A stretch of DNA of 48,684 nucleotides. It comes from Caryophanales bacterium UBA2450. Its GTDB lineage: Bacteria > Bacillota_I > Bacilli_A > RFN20 > CAG-826. Below the pieces are notes generated by a model, which had not been told where the DNA came from, did no database searches, and saw only the letters and a list, made by a program, of their open reading frames with translations. The translations under genes and the position numbers were made by a program. The DNA is taken from positions 1 to 48,684 of the forward strand of contig DDQE01000058.1 of the NCBI GenBank assembly GCA_002342545.1. The letters are read 5' to 3'. Shown here piece after piece: positions 9,601 through 16,022 of this stretch. Position 1 is the stretch's first letter. Every line of letters starts with the position of its first letter.

Positions 9601-10575
9601 TGTATCCACTGTTATGGACGTAACTTAGCGACTGGTAGAGAAGTCCAAGTTGGTGAAGCTGTTGGTATTATGGCCGCTCAATCTATTGGTGAGCCAGGTA
9701 CACAGTTAACTATGAGAACCTTCCATACTGGCGGCGTTGCTGGTAGCGATATCACTAGTGGTTTACCAAGAGTTCAAGAATTATTTGAAGCTCGTAACCC
9801 TAAAGGTGAAGCTCTTATTTCTGAAATCCCAGGTACTATCACTAAGATTGAAGAAAAGAATGGTTGCTATTTAGTCACTGTTCGTAACGATTTAGAAGAA
9901 AAGACTTATACTACTGCCTTTGGTGCGAAATTACGTGTCAAAAAAGGCGACAAAGTCATTAATGGTGGTAAAATCACCGAAGGTGCTATCGATCCTAAGA
10001 AATTACTTGAAGTATCTGATGTCACCGCGGTTGAAAAATACATCATTAAAGAAGTCCAAAAAGTCTATTCCTTACAAGATATCGGAATTTCTGATAAGCA
10101 CATTGAAGTTATCGTCAGACAAATGCTAAGAAAAGTCTACGTTATTGACGCTGGAGATACTGATATGATCGCGGGTACCCGTGTATCGATTAATACCTTC
10201 ACTGCAAAAAATAACGAAGCCATTATTAACGGCAAACGTCCAGCGGTCTTCTCTCCACTTATCTTAGGTATCACAAAAGCTGCTCTTGAAACTGATTCCT
10301 TCTTATCAGCAGCTTCATTCCAAGAAACCACTAGAGTATTGACTGATGCTGCTATTAAAGGCAAAGTTGACTACTTACACGGCTTAAAAGAAAATGTCAT
10401 TACTGGACACTTAATTCCAGCCGGACGTGGACTTATGAGCGAAGAAGCTAACGAAGAATTATTAAAAAACTTCTCAGTTGAAGGCAAAATGCATGAAGTT
10501 AAAGACAAATATGTTGAAGACTATGACCGTGCAATCAACGAAATCAAAGAGAAGATTAATTCTCGTAACGCTTAA
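6670..10575 (+). CDS. rpoC: RNA polymerase beta-prime subunit
   Basis: Catalytic beta-prime subunit of RNA polymerase, 1301 residues. The N-terminal zinc-binding cysteines are C60, C62, C75 and C78. The magnesium-binding NADFDGDQMA motif is at 496-505, with aspartates D498, D500 and D502. The second zinc site is near CETKDGVCIHCYGRNL, and the trigger-loop/bridge region includes GVAGSDITSGLPRVQELFEARNP-type sequence (about 1025-1045). It ends at an efficient terminator that forms one copy of a direct repeat. In most Firmicutes a ybxF-like gene and rpsL follow directly; here about 5 kb of accessory genes intervenes. Confidence 0.99.
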   Translation: MFDVKKLSAIKVGLASPDTIRAWSHGEVLKPETINYRSQKPEMQGLYCEKIFGPAKDYECHCGKYKKIRYAGVVCEKCGVEVISKEVRRERMGHIELASPCTHIWYLKGIPSRIGLLLDVSPKHLEEVAYYAAHICLNPGKSTILTYREFINEKNGREIFIPVLKEIQEKGEEWGLIPGSDDFARSEELVARLENHNEVFDFQTCYNFIRKFTGAEFSEGAGAIKRLLAEIDLDAEGEEISRKIKNSTSSNRAKLTKRLEVIEAFRHSDNKPEWMVLDVIPVIPPDLRPMLQLDGGRFATSDLNDLYRRVISRNNRLKKLIDMNSPAVLLMNEKRMLQEAVDALIDNGRRNKPVTGPGGRPLKSLSSGLKGKQGRFRQNLLGKRVDYSGRSVIAVGPFLKMYECGLPREMAVQLLRPFIACELIKRGITNANKTADRIIDRYDPAVLDIVEEIIGKHPVLLNRAPTLHRLGIQAFQPRLVDGRAIRLHPLVCTGFNADFDGDQMAVHVPLSKAAQEEALDLMLASNNILGPKDGKPIVTPSQDMVLGNYYLTLESTKEDFLKKAKALKDTDPEEAERFELYAASEGKVFRSVDDVILAYQTKQIHLHNRIAIIGKALMKKGFTEEMNNSYLITSVGKIIFNQIFPSDFPYLNAVTAENMAHDLPEYFVPRGSDIKAIIAKMPVRSPIKKKDLGKIINEIFQRYDRKGNPKTSSVLDKMKDQGFQYATVAGFTISIDDIHIVEGKEEILEAGDKKVAEIQEMFELGMLTEEERHKSVCDVWNKVLVEVRTKLTEQFNKDRRNAIFMMSDSGARGNISNITQLAGMRGLMGNTSGGTIELPVKRCFREGMTVSEFFIATHGARKGGADTALKTADSGYLTRRLVDVSQDVIVREVDCGTDHGFKVKEIRDTSRNAIIVKLYDRLVGRYALNDVVNPKTGEVIVKGNTMINEESAKAIVDAGIEEVEIRSLFGCETKDGVCIHCYGRNLATGREVQVGEAVGIMAAQSIGEPGTQLTMRTFHTGGVAGSDITSGLPRVQELFEARNPKGEALISEIPGTITKIEEKNGCYLVTVRNDLEEKTYTTAFGAKLRVKKGDKVINGGKITEGAIDPKKLLEVSDVTAVEKYIIKEVQKVYSLQDIGISDKHIEVIVRQMLRKVYVIDAGDTDMIAGTRVSINTFTAKNNEAIINGKRPAVFSPLILGITKAALETDSFLSAASFQETTRVLTDAAIKGKVDYLHGLKENVITGHLIPAGRGLMSEEANEELLKNFSVEGKMHEVKDKYVEDYDRAINEIKEKINSRNA

Positions 10576-10590
10576 TCGTTAAAACTAATA

Positions 10591-10625
10591 ATTAACTGCT
10601 TAGATTAATTTCTAGGCAGTTTTTT
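10591..10625 (+). terminator. rpoC terminator; copy 1 of a 35-bp direct repeat
   Basis: The stem ACTGCTTAG (10595-10603) pairs with CTAGGCAGT (10612-10620) with one G-T pair, around an eight-base loop, followed by six T. All 35 bases recur exactly at 11352-11386, downstream of the toxin-antitoxin pair, so the module is bracketed by identical terminators in direct orientation. Confidence 0.9.
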
Positions 10626-10626
10626 A

Positions 10627-10692
10627 TTTACATTCTAGTGCTGTCATTTATAATATAAGTGAAGCTGTAAGATAACTTAGTCAACTAGACTA
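10627..10692 (+). promoter_or_regulatory. promoter and candidate operator of the Phd/PIN module
   Basis: TTTACA (10627-10632) and TATAAT (10649-10654) are 16 bases apart, starting directly at the end of the upstream terminator. A short palindrome, TAGTC-AACTA-GACTA (10678-10692), lies just before the Shine-Dalgarno AAAGGAG and may be where the antitoxin represses its own operon. Confidence 0.6.
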
Positions 10693-10708
10693 GAAAGGAG
10701 ATAAAGTT

Positions 10709-10954
10709 ATGTGCAATGTAAACATGTATGAAGCCAAAACGAATTTGTCAAAATACGTTGATATGATTGAAAGTGGTGAGCAAAAAGAAATTTTCTTATG
10801 TCGTAGAGGCAAAAAAATAGCAAAAATCGTTCCTGTTAGTGAAGAATTAACAAAAAAACGTTTAGGTGCTGCGATTGGAATTTTACCTAACTTACCAGTT
10901 GGATTTGATGATCCAAAATTAGATGAAGAGATTGCTAATGACTTTAATTTATAA
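10709..10954 (+). CDS. type II antitoxin, Phd/YefM family
   Basis: Predicted antitoxin of 81 residues. The N-terminal part (MYEAKTNLSKYVDMIESGEQKEIFLCRRGKKIAKIVP, split over residues 6-42) is the typical Phd/YefM DNA-binding fold, with the 'AK..LS' helix and the strand ending in 'G..IA.IVP'. The acidic C terminus (residues 66-81) would wrap and inhibit the toxin. AAAGGAG precedes the ATG. The stop overlaps the toxin start by one base (TAATG), which implies translational coupling. Such antitoxins usually repress their own promoter, and a palindrome lies upstream. Flanked by the 35-bp repeats. Confidence 0.88.
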   Translation: MCNVNMYEAKTNLSKYVDMIESGEQKEIFLCRRGKKIAKIVPVSEELTKKRLGAAIGILPNLPVGFDDPKLDEEIANDFNL

Positions 10955-11349
10955 TGGAATACTTATTAGATACAAATACTCTTTTAAGAGCGTTATTTAA
11001 TGATGAGAAAATATCAGATAAAACTAGAAACATTATCGCTAATGAGAAAAATCAAATTTTTGTTTCTATTGTTTCTATTTGGGAAATTGAACTCAAACAT
11101 AATAAACACCCAGATTTAATGCCATATAATGCAAAAGATATCATTAACGCTCTTGTTTATACTGACTATATCGTTTTACCAGTTAGATATGAATATTTAG
11201 TAGAGCTTAAACAAGTTATTGACTTAAATATTCATAAAGACCCATTTGATCACCTACTAATTGCAACTGCGTTAGAAGAGTCTATGACATTAATTACAAG
11301 CGATGAAACAGTTTTAAAATATCCGATAATCTCAACATTAAAATTATGA
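10954..11349 (+). CDS. PIN-domain toxin (VapC-like ribonuclease)
   Basis: Predicted PIN-domain endoribonuclease of 131 residues, the toxin partner of the preceding Phd-type antitoxin. The four acidic residues expected of a metal-dependent PIN active site are visible: D6 (LLDTNTLLRAL), E44 (SIWEIELKHN), D96 (KDPFDHLLIATAL; D99 also nearby) and D117 (ITSDETVLKYP). The spacing and the 'KDPFDRLLIA'-like block are typical of the Phd-associated PIN group. All catalytic positions are intact, so it is probably active. It targets RNA; the specific substrate cannot be read from sequence. Ends in TGA two bases before copy 2 of the terminator repeat. Confidence 0.9.
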   Translation: MEYLLDTNTLLRALFNDEKISDKTRNIIANEKNQIFVSIVSIWEIELKHNKHPDLMPYNAKDIINALVYTDYIVLPVRYEYLVELKQVIDLNIHKDPFDHLLIATALEESMTLITSDETVLKYPIISTLKL

Positions 11350-11351
11350 TC

Positions 11352-11386
11352 ATTAACTGCTTAGATTAATTTCTAGGCAGTTTTTT
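11352..11386 (+). terminator. terminator after PIN toxin; copy 2 of the 35-bp direct repeat
   Basis: Identical over 35 bases to 10591-10625 (same hairpin, loop and first six T), with one further T. The repeat period is 761 bases and encloses exactly the promoter, antitoxin and toxin. Confidence 0.9.
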
Positions 11387-11431
11387 TATATATTTAATGT
11401 ATAATGAGGTTAATAAGGGGGATTGAAATAA

Positions 11432-12121
11432 ATGAAAAAAGCAGCGCTTCTTTTACCGTTTATGGCTTTTTTATCATTAATTGGTTGTGGAGAAAAAGGT
11501 GTTACATACACCCAAATTGATGATTTTAGTGAATATTTTACTGAAGCAAATATTGAGACCGCTAATGAGTTGGTTGACTCTTTAGATACTGCTATTTGTA
11601 ATTTTATCCAACAATCAGAAGGTTTTGATTATCGTTTAAATCGAGAAATTGATGGTCAATATTATTATGAATATGCTTATTTAAATGATGGTAGCGAAAA
11701 TCTTTCAAAGTCCCTATATCTAGGAAGCGATATTGAAGAAGACTGTAAATATTATTCTGTTAGTAGCGAAAACGAACAAAAATATAAAAGCGGTCAAGAC
11801 GCTATTCGCGAATATAATTCAATAGTTGGAACTATTAAAGATAATGTTCATTCCTTTATAAATAGACCATATAAAAATATAGAAGAATATTTAGGGGAAA
11901 ACCCAACATATTCTTACTATAAAGGTGATGATGGTTCTATTAAAGTTACTGGAAATAGTGATATAGCTAGCGGTTATATCATTTATGATGCAAACACATT
12001 ACTTGTTAAAAATTACCAAGTTAAAGGTATGTATAACAATCAAGCATTTTATATAGAATTTTTCTTTTATTATCCAACAGTTTTAGCTCATAAAACACCT
12101 GCGGATATTGGCTATAAATAA
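11432..12121 (+). CDS. lipoprotein of unknown function
   Basis: A 229-residue predicted lipoprotein. Residues 1-18 form a signal peptide with the lipobox LIGC and acylated cysteine C19. The mature part is acidic, tyrosine-rich and has no transmembrane segment. I recognise no domain; the 'YYEYAYLNDG' and 'SYYKGDDGSIKVTG' stretches suggest a beta-rich sensor or binding fold. GGGGG-type Shine-Dalgarno and a TATAAT at 11400-11405 precede it. The zinc-ribbon membrane protein follows after 27 bases, suggesting a two-gene operon ending at the 12676 terminator. Confidence 0.75.
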   Translation: MKKAALLLPFMAFLSLIGCGEKGVTYTQIDDFSEYFTEANIETANELVDSLDTAICNFIQQSEGFDYRLNREIDGQYYYEYAYLNDGSENLSKSLYLGSDIEEDCKYYSVSSENEQKYKSGQDAIREYNSIVGTIKDNVHSFINRPYKNIEEYLGENPTYSYYKGDDGSIKVTGNSDIASGYIIYDANTLLVKNYQVKGMYNNQAFYIEFFFYYPTVLAHKTPADIGYK

Positions 12122-12148
12122 TCATTAAAATAATAGGAGGATTTAAAG

Positions 12149-12661
12149 ATGATTTGTAAATACTGTAATAAAGAAATACCAGATGGTAGTAAATACTGCC
12201 CATTTTGTGGAGCGTATTTAGAAGAAGTTAGTGAAACTTCAGTTAATCAAATTAAAGAAGGTAGTGGACCAGTTAATGGACCAGTAGTGGGCTCTAGTGG
12301 AGAGGCTATTACTGTTGAAAATTTTAGGTCTTTACCAACTTATAAACCTAGATTACATAAAATGCTGTTGTTTCTTGGCTTAGCCTTTGGTTTCTTTGCT
12401 TTGGCATTATTAGGTTCTTTAATGGTGAAAATTATTGGTAATGGCTCCGCAAAGGTGCCTGGAATTATCATGCTAGTGTTAGGGTTAGTTGCTGGAATTG
12501 TTTTCTTTTCTATTGGTATGTCACTTAACCGAAAAGTATTTCCGAATGTAAATACAAAAATGAAAGGGATAGAAATTCTTGTTCCTTTGTTTGTCGCTTT
12601 TGGCCTTACATTTGCGGTAGTGGCCTTAGTCTTACAAGGATTAGTGTTAGTCATCTATTAG
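12149..12661 (+). CDS. zinc-ribbon membrane protein
   Basis: A 170-residue protein starting with a zinc ribbon (CKYC at residues 3-6 and CPFC at 17-20), as in proteins annotated 'zinc-ribbon domain-containing protein'. A flexible Ser/Gly-rich linker (about 28-50) is followed by three hydrophobic segments at about 73-93, 103-123 and 139-168. Function unknown. A second, unrelated-looking protein of the same layout (zinc ribbon plus two membrane segments) sits at 36095 next to the ABC importer. AGGAGG precedes the ATG. Terminator follows directly. Confidence 0.75.
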   Translation: MICKYCNKEIPDGSKYCPFCGAYLEEVSETSVNQIKEGSGPVNGPVVGSSGEAITVENFRSLPTYKPRLHKMLLFLGLAFGFFALALLGSLMVKIIGNGSAKVPGIIMLVLGLVAGIVFFSIGMSLNRKVFPNVNTKMKGIEILVPLFVAFGLTFAVVALVLQGLVLVIY

Positions 12662-12675
12662 CGTATAGTCTATAT

Positions 12676-12698
12676 ACCAGCGTCATCGCTGGTTTTTT
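12676..12698 (+). terminator. rho-independent terminator
   Basis: ACCAGCG (12676-12682) pairs with CGCTGGT (12687-12693) around TCAT, followed by a T run to 12698. It closes the lipoprotein/zinc-ribbon operon. Confidence 0.88.
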
Positions 12699-12699
12699 A

Positions 12700-12729
12700 T
12701 TGTGATAAAGTTAGTAAAAAGAGTAGAAT
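12700..12729 (+). promoter_or_regulatory. promoter placing the start site at the ATG (leaderless)
   Basis: TTGTGA (12700-12705), an 18-base spacer and TAGAAT (12724-12729). The -10 box ends only six bases before ATG 12736, and no Shine-Dalgarno is present, so transcription probably begins at the start codon. Confidence 0.5.
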
Positions 12730-12735
12730 GTAGAC

Positions 12736-14703
12736 ATGAAAAAACTTAACAACGCGTGGCTACTTTTAATTGCCCCTATTTCTATTTGCTTGTTTGGTTG
12801 TGTCTATTCTACACCTTCTAAAAAAGAACTTAGAATATACTCTTATCCTCATAAAACTCAATTTGAGATTGGTGAAGCTTTTTCTAGTGAAGGATTAGTG
12901 GTTGTTGATAATAAAACTTCAGAACAATTAAAAGATTATTCCACTTCCATTAGTGATGGATATGTTTTTAAACAAGCCGACAAGTCAGATGCTTTTAAAA
13001 TAACTATTTCTAAAGAATCTTATAAAGATATAAGTTTTACAGTAAGAGTTATCGCAAAAATTAGTCCAGAATTAACAAAATTAACTGCACCAATTATCTC
13101 TATTAATAATAACGTTGTTTCTTGGAATAGTGTCTCTCACGCTAGTGGATATCTATATTCTATTACTGGAGAAAAAAATAAGAGTGGCTCCTTAACTTCT
13201 ACTAGTTTAGATGTCTCTACTTTAAGCTTAGCGGATGGAGATTATTCCATAAGCGTTATCGCTAAAGGAGATAATATTTATTATTCAGATTCTGATAGTA
13301 GTAATGTAGTGAATTTCTCTATTAGTAGTAGTCCAATTGATCCGCCTAGTAATATTGACATGTCTATTTATTATATAAACGATACACATGGTTCATTTAT
13401 TCGTGACGCGGATAATTATGAAGCAGGAATAAGCTATATTTCTAAGTATATTAAAACTCATAGAGATAAATATTCTCTTACTCTTTCTGGTGGAGATATG
13501 TTTCAAGGTGGATACGAATCGAATGAAACTAGAGGGCAGATAATGATTGAAGCGATGAATGAAATTGGCTTTGATGCGATGTCTCTTGGTAACCATGAAT
13601 TTGACTGGGGCGAAAAAGCGATTGAAACTTTTGCTACAAGCTTAGATTGCGACATTATTTCTTGTAACACTTTTTATAGTTCAGATAACCTCACTAGACC
13701 TAGTTGGTTATCTCCATATACAATCGTTCAAAAAAGTGGTGTGAAGATTGGTATTATTGGGGCCATTCAAGAAGGAATTGAGACCTCGATTACTGGTAGT
13801 ATTTCTGATAAATTCTATTTCCCTAGTGCGAATAGTTATATTAAAGAATATTCAACTTATTTAAGAAAAGATAAAGGATGCGATGTGATTATCGCTAGTT
13901 TCCATGATAAAGGATTTGAAGGAAGTAGTGGTGAACCTAGTAAATTTTCTGATTTAACTCAAACTGATCCATCCACTAATTTAAAATACGTTGATGCGAT
14001 GTTTTTTGCTCATGACCACATTAGTAAAAAAGGTACATATAATGGAGTTCCTTATTTAGAAGCAGGAAGTAACGGCAAATATATTGGAATTATGAATTTA
14101 TCTTTGTCATATCAAAATAATCGTTATTTAGTTAGTAGTGGCACCCCTAATGTTATTTATGCTTATAGTAACACCTCTGAAGCGGACCCAAATATTGAAG
14201 CGATTACTCAAAAAGAAGAATATTCTGATATGATCGCCCATGCAGATGATTCTATTTATACTTTCTCTAAATATTATTCCAGAGAAAGTTTTACTTATGT
14301 TGTTTGCCAAGCAATGTATTGGTATGTCAACTCCCATAAGAGTGAATTCGATAATGTGACTATTTATTTTGCTAGCCATAATACAGGTGGAATTAGAAGT
14401 ACAGTGGACGCTGGAGAGATGACTAGAAGAAAATTAATTAAAGTCTTCCCGTTTGATAACTTGCTATCTATTCAAGAATGTAATTCCACGAATATATCAA
14501 ATATGGAAGAATCTTCCTATTATCGTACTTATAAAGAAGGTAACCCAGTATATGTTAACGGATTAACTCATGCGGTGAGTATTTCTTATATTACTGAATA
14601 TAAATATGCAAAATATTATCAACAAAGTTATAAGAATTATGATATTACCGCTAGAGCGGCATTAGTGGCTTATTTACTTAGTGGTGTGAACCCTAATTTA
14701 TAG
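12736..14703 (+). CDS. lipoprotein 5'-nucleotidase / metallophosphoesterase (UshA-like)
   Basis: Predicted surface 5'-nucleotidase-type phosphoesterase of 655 residues. The signal peptide ends in lipobox LFGC (C22). Residues 30-108 resemble a bacterial Ig-like domain and 112-195 a fibronectin-III-like domain. The metallophosphoesterase core begins near 208, with metal ligands in NDTHG (215-219), GGDMFQG (252-258), GNHEFDWG (285-292), SFHDKG (388-393) and AHDH (425-428). The C-terminal nucleotidase domain is marked by HNTGGIRSTVDAGEMT and a following FPFDN. Such enzymes dephosphorylate extracellular nucleotides so that nucleosides can be taken up, which fits the nuclease cluster further on. 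No Shine-Dalgarno. Confidence 0.88.
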   Translation: MKKLNNAWLLLIAPISICLFGCVYSTPSKKELRIYSYPHKTQFEIGEAFSSEGLVVVDNKTSEQLKDYSTSISDGYVFKQADKSDAFKITISKESYKDISFTVRVIAKISPELTKLTAPIISINNNVVSWNSVSHASGYLYSITGEKNKSGSLTSTSLDVSTLSLADGDYSISVIAKGDNIYYSDSDSSNVVNFSISSSPIDPPSNIDMSIYYINDTHGSFIRDADNYEAGISYISKYIKTHRDKYSLTLSGGDMFQGGYESNETRGQIMIEAMNEIGFDAMSLGNHEFDWGEKAIETFATSLDCDIISCNTFYSSDNLTRPSWLSPYTIVQKSGVKIGIIGAIQEGIETSITGSISDKFYFPSANSYIKEYSTYLRKDKGCDVIIASFHDKGFEGSSGEPSKFSDLTQTDPSTNLKYVDAMFFAHDHISKKGTYNGVPYLEAGSNGKYIGIMNLSLSYQNNRYLVSSGTPNVIYAYSNTSEADPNIEAITQKEEYSDMIAHADDSIYTFSKYYSRESFTYVVCQAMYWYVNSHKSEFDNVTIYFASHNTGGIRSTVDAGEMTRRKLIKVFPFDNLLSIQECNSTNISNMEESSYYRTYKEGNPVYVNGLTHAVSISYITEYKYAKYYQQSYKNYDITARAALVAYLLSGVNPNL

Positions 14704-14743
14704 TTTTCACTAGAAATTATTTTTATTTTTAAGTTTTGATGTA

Positions 14744-14822
14744 TGCCAAAATGGCAAATTTACATAAATTATAATATGCCAAAATGGTAACTTTAAAGTT
14801 GACAAAATATGCCAAAATGGTA
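14744..14822 (+). promoter_or_regulatory. three phased operators (TGCCAAAATGGYA) and promoter of the MNT gene
   Basis: The palindrome TGCCAAAATGGCA or its one-base variant ending GGTA occurs at 14744-14756, 14777-14789 and 14810-14822, exactly 33 bases apart (about three helical turns). The third copy lies between TTGACA (14799-14804) and a -10-like TAAATT (14821-14826). These are almost certainly autoregulatory sites for the downstream helix-turn-helix/MNT protein. Confidence 0.85.
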
Positions 14823-14834
14823 AATTATAAGTGT

Positions 14835-15302
14835 ATGAATTTAATAGAGATAAGAAAACGTAATGGATTAACACAAAAAGAAGCAGCGGCTATGCTTGGC
14901 ATTCCATATCGTACTTATATCCGCTATGAAGAAAATGAGACGTATGCGGACTCATATAAGTATAAGATGATAACTGAAAAACTTTTTGATTTATTAAAAA
15001 TTGATGAAGAACACGGCATATTATCAGTAGATAAAATAAAAGAATTATTGCTTCCAATTTTAAAATCAAAAAATATTGCAAAATGTTATCTATTTGGCAG
15101 CTATGCACGTAATGAGGCAAGAGAAAATAGTGATGTTGATTTACTTATAGATACAAATATTACAGGATTAGATTTTTTTAACCTAGCAGAGGAAATGAGA
15201 TCTGTATTAAAGAAAAAAATCGACTTAGTTAGGCTAAAAGATCTACGCTCTGATAACCCGATTATCTTAGAAATATTGAAGGAGGGTATTAGATTAATAT
15301 GA
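14835..15302 (+). CDS. HTH + minimal nucleotidyltransferase (MntA-type antitoxin)
   Basis: A 155-residue fusion of an N-terminal helix-turn-helix (residues 3-34, NGLTQKEAAAMLGIPYRTYIRYE) and a C-terminal minimal nucleotidyltransferase. The MNT signature is intact: G88-S89, then D100 and D102 (NSDVDLLID), and a third acidic D130 (KKIDLVRL). In MNT/HEPN modules the MNT protein adenylylates and neutralises the HEPN ribonuclease. ATG 14835 is preferred over an upstream in-frame start at 14784, which would run through two operators. There is no Shine-Dalgarno and the -10 box is about eight bases upstream, so the mRNA may be leaderless. The overlapping HEPN reading frame is truncated. Confidence 0.85.
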   Translation: MNLIEIRKRNGLTQKEAAAMLGIPYRTYIRYEENETYADSYKYKMITEKLFDLLKIDEEHGILSVDKIKELLLPILKSKNIAKCYLFGSYARNEARENSDVDLLIDTNITGLDFFNLAEEMRSVLKKKIDLVRLKDLRSDNPIILEILKEGIRLI

Positions 15303-15388
15303 TTGAACAAACAGATTATAGAATTATCTCAATGATGATTGAAAAAGCAAATAGAATAATAGAAATCTATTCTAAAAGCGGAATTTAG
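15299..15388 (+). pseudogene. truncated HEPN (DUF86-like) toxin remnant
   Basis: A reading frame of only 29 codons, starting at an ATGA overlap with the MNT stop and ending in TAG at 15386-15388. The peptide (MIEQTDYRIISMMIEKANRI and nine more residues) looks like the first helix of a HEPN/DUF86 toxin, the normal partner at this position, but a full HEPN domain is over 100 residues and its catalytic RX4-6H motif is missing. The next 195 bases are promoter and leader of rpsL, so the rest has been deleted. An alternative is a free-standing small protein; I consider a remnant more likely. Confidence 0.6.
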
Positions 15389-15428
15389 TATTTCAAGTTA
15401 TATAAATAAAAATTTTTTCATTTTTTTG

Positions 15429-15456
15429 TTGCGTGATTTTTTTACCTATATATAAT
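15429..15456 (+). promoter_or_regulatory. promoter of the str operon
   Basis: TTGCGT (15429-15434), a 16-base spacer and a perfect TATAAT (15451-15456), about 130 bases before rpsL. It allows the str operon to be expressed independently of rpoBC, from which it is separated by accessory genes. Confidence 0.75.
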
Positions 15457-15462
15457 ATATGA

Positions 15463-15570
15463 GCGTGTGAAATTGGAGCACGTTGACCGTTGAGGTCGCT
15501 TTTTTAAGGAAAGAAGCCGACACACCCGGTAACGTGGACAGTTCACAAGTCAAAAACTAATAAGTAATTG
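15463..15570 (+). ncRNA. structured 5' leader of rpsL, possible autoregulatory RNA
   Basis: The 120-base leader contains pairings that cross. GTGTG (15465-15469) can pair with CACAC (15521-15525), while CACGTT plus ACC (15479-15488, one G bulged) can pair with GGT plus AACGTG (15528-15536), which makes a pseudoknot. A local GACC/GGTC hairpin (15485-15497) before six T competes with the second helix. In E. coli, S7 represses the str operon within the mRNA; whether this RNA binds S7 or S12 cannot be read from sequence. Confidence 0.4.
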
Positions 15571-15583
15571 AAAGGAGCAATAT

Positions 15584-16003
15584 ATGCCAACAATTAATCA
15601 ATTAGTCCGTGAAGGTCGTAGAACCGCCACTGTAAAATCAAAAGCTCCTGCTCTTGGTAAAAGATGGAACTCTTTAAAGAAAAAAGAAACCAACCAAGCA
15701 GCTAGCCAAAAAAGAGGTGTTTGTACCCGTGTTGGTACCATGACCCCTAAAAAACCAAACTCTGCTTTAAGAAAATACGCTCGTGTTAGATTAAGCAATG
15801 GTTATGAAGTTACAGCCTATATTGGTGGTGAAGGACATAACTTACAAGAACACTCAACCGTCATGATTAGAGGCGGCCGTGTTAAGGACTTACCAGGTGT
15901 TCGTTATCACATTATTAGAGGAACACTTGACTGCGCCGGAATTGAAGCACGTCGTCAAGGACGTAGCTTATATGGTTCTAAGAAACCAAAAGCGGCGAAA
16001 TAA
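15584..16003 (+). CDS. rpsL: 30S ribosomal protein S12
   Basis: Ribosomal protein S12 of the decoding centre, 139 residues, including the roughly 13-residue insertion (about 26-40) common in Gram-positive bacteria. Conserved blocks: QKRGVCTRV, TPKKPNSALRKYARVRL, GGEGHNLQEHS and RGGRVKDLPGVRYH. The lysines of PKKPNS and GRVKDLPG, whose replacement gives streptomycin resistance, are wild type. First gene of rpsL-rpsG-fusA; GAAAGGAG precedes the ATG. Confidence 0.98.
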   Translation: MPTINQLVREGRRTATVKSKAPALGKRWNSLKKKETNQAASQKRGVCTRVGTMTPKKPNSALRKYARVRLSNGYEVTAYIGGEGHNLQEHSTVMIRGGRVKDLPGVRYHIIRGTLDCAGIEARRQGRSLYGSKKPKAAK

Positions 16004-16022
16004 TTAGAAGGAGGAAAGAAAG

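Noticed and set aside
14744..14822. Short repeats at regular 33-bp spacing as a mini-CRISPR array or iterons
   Set aside because: The repeats are 13-bp palindromes overlapping a promoter just before a helix-turn-helix gene, and the spacers are AT-rich and not unique protospacer-like; operators explain them better.
15485..15503. GACC/GGTC hairpin plus six T as a transcription attenuator in the rpsL leader
   Set aside because: The stem has only four pairs, and the competing strand lies downstream of the T run, so it could not act as an antiterminator in time.
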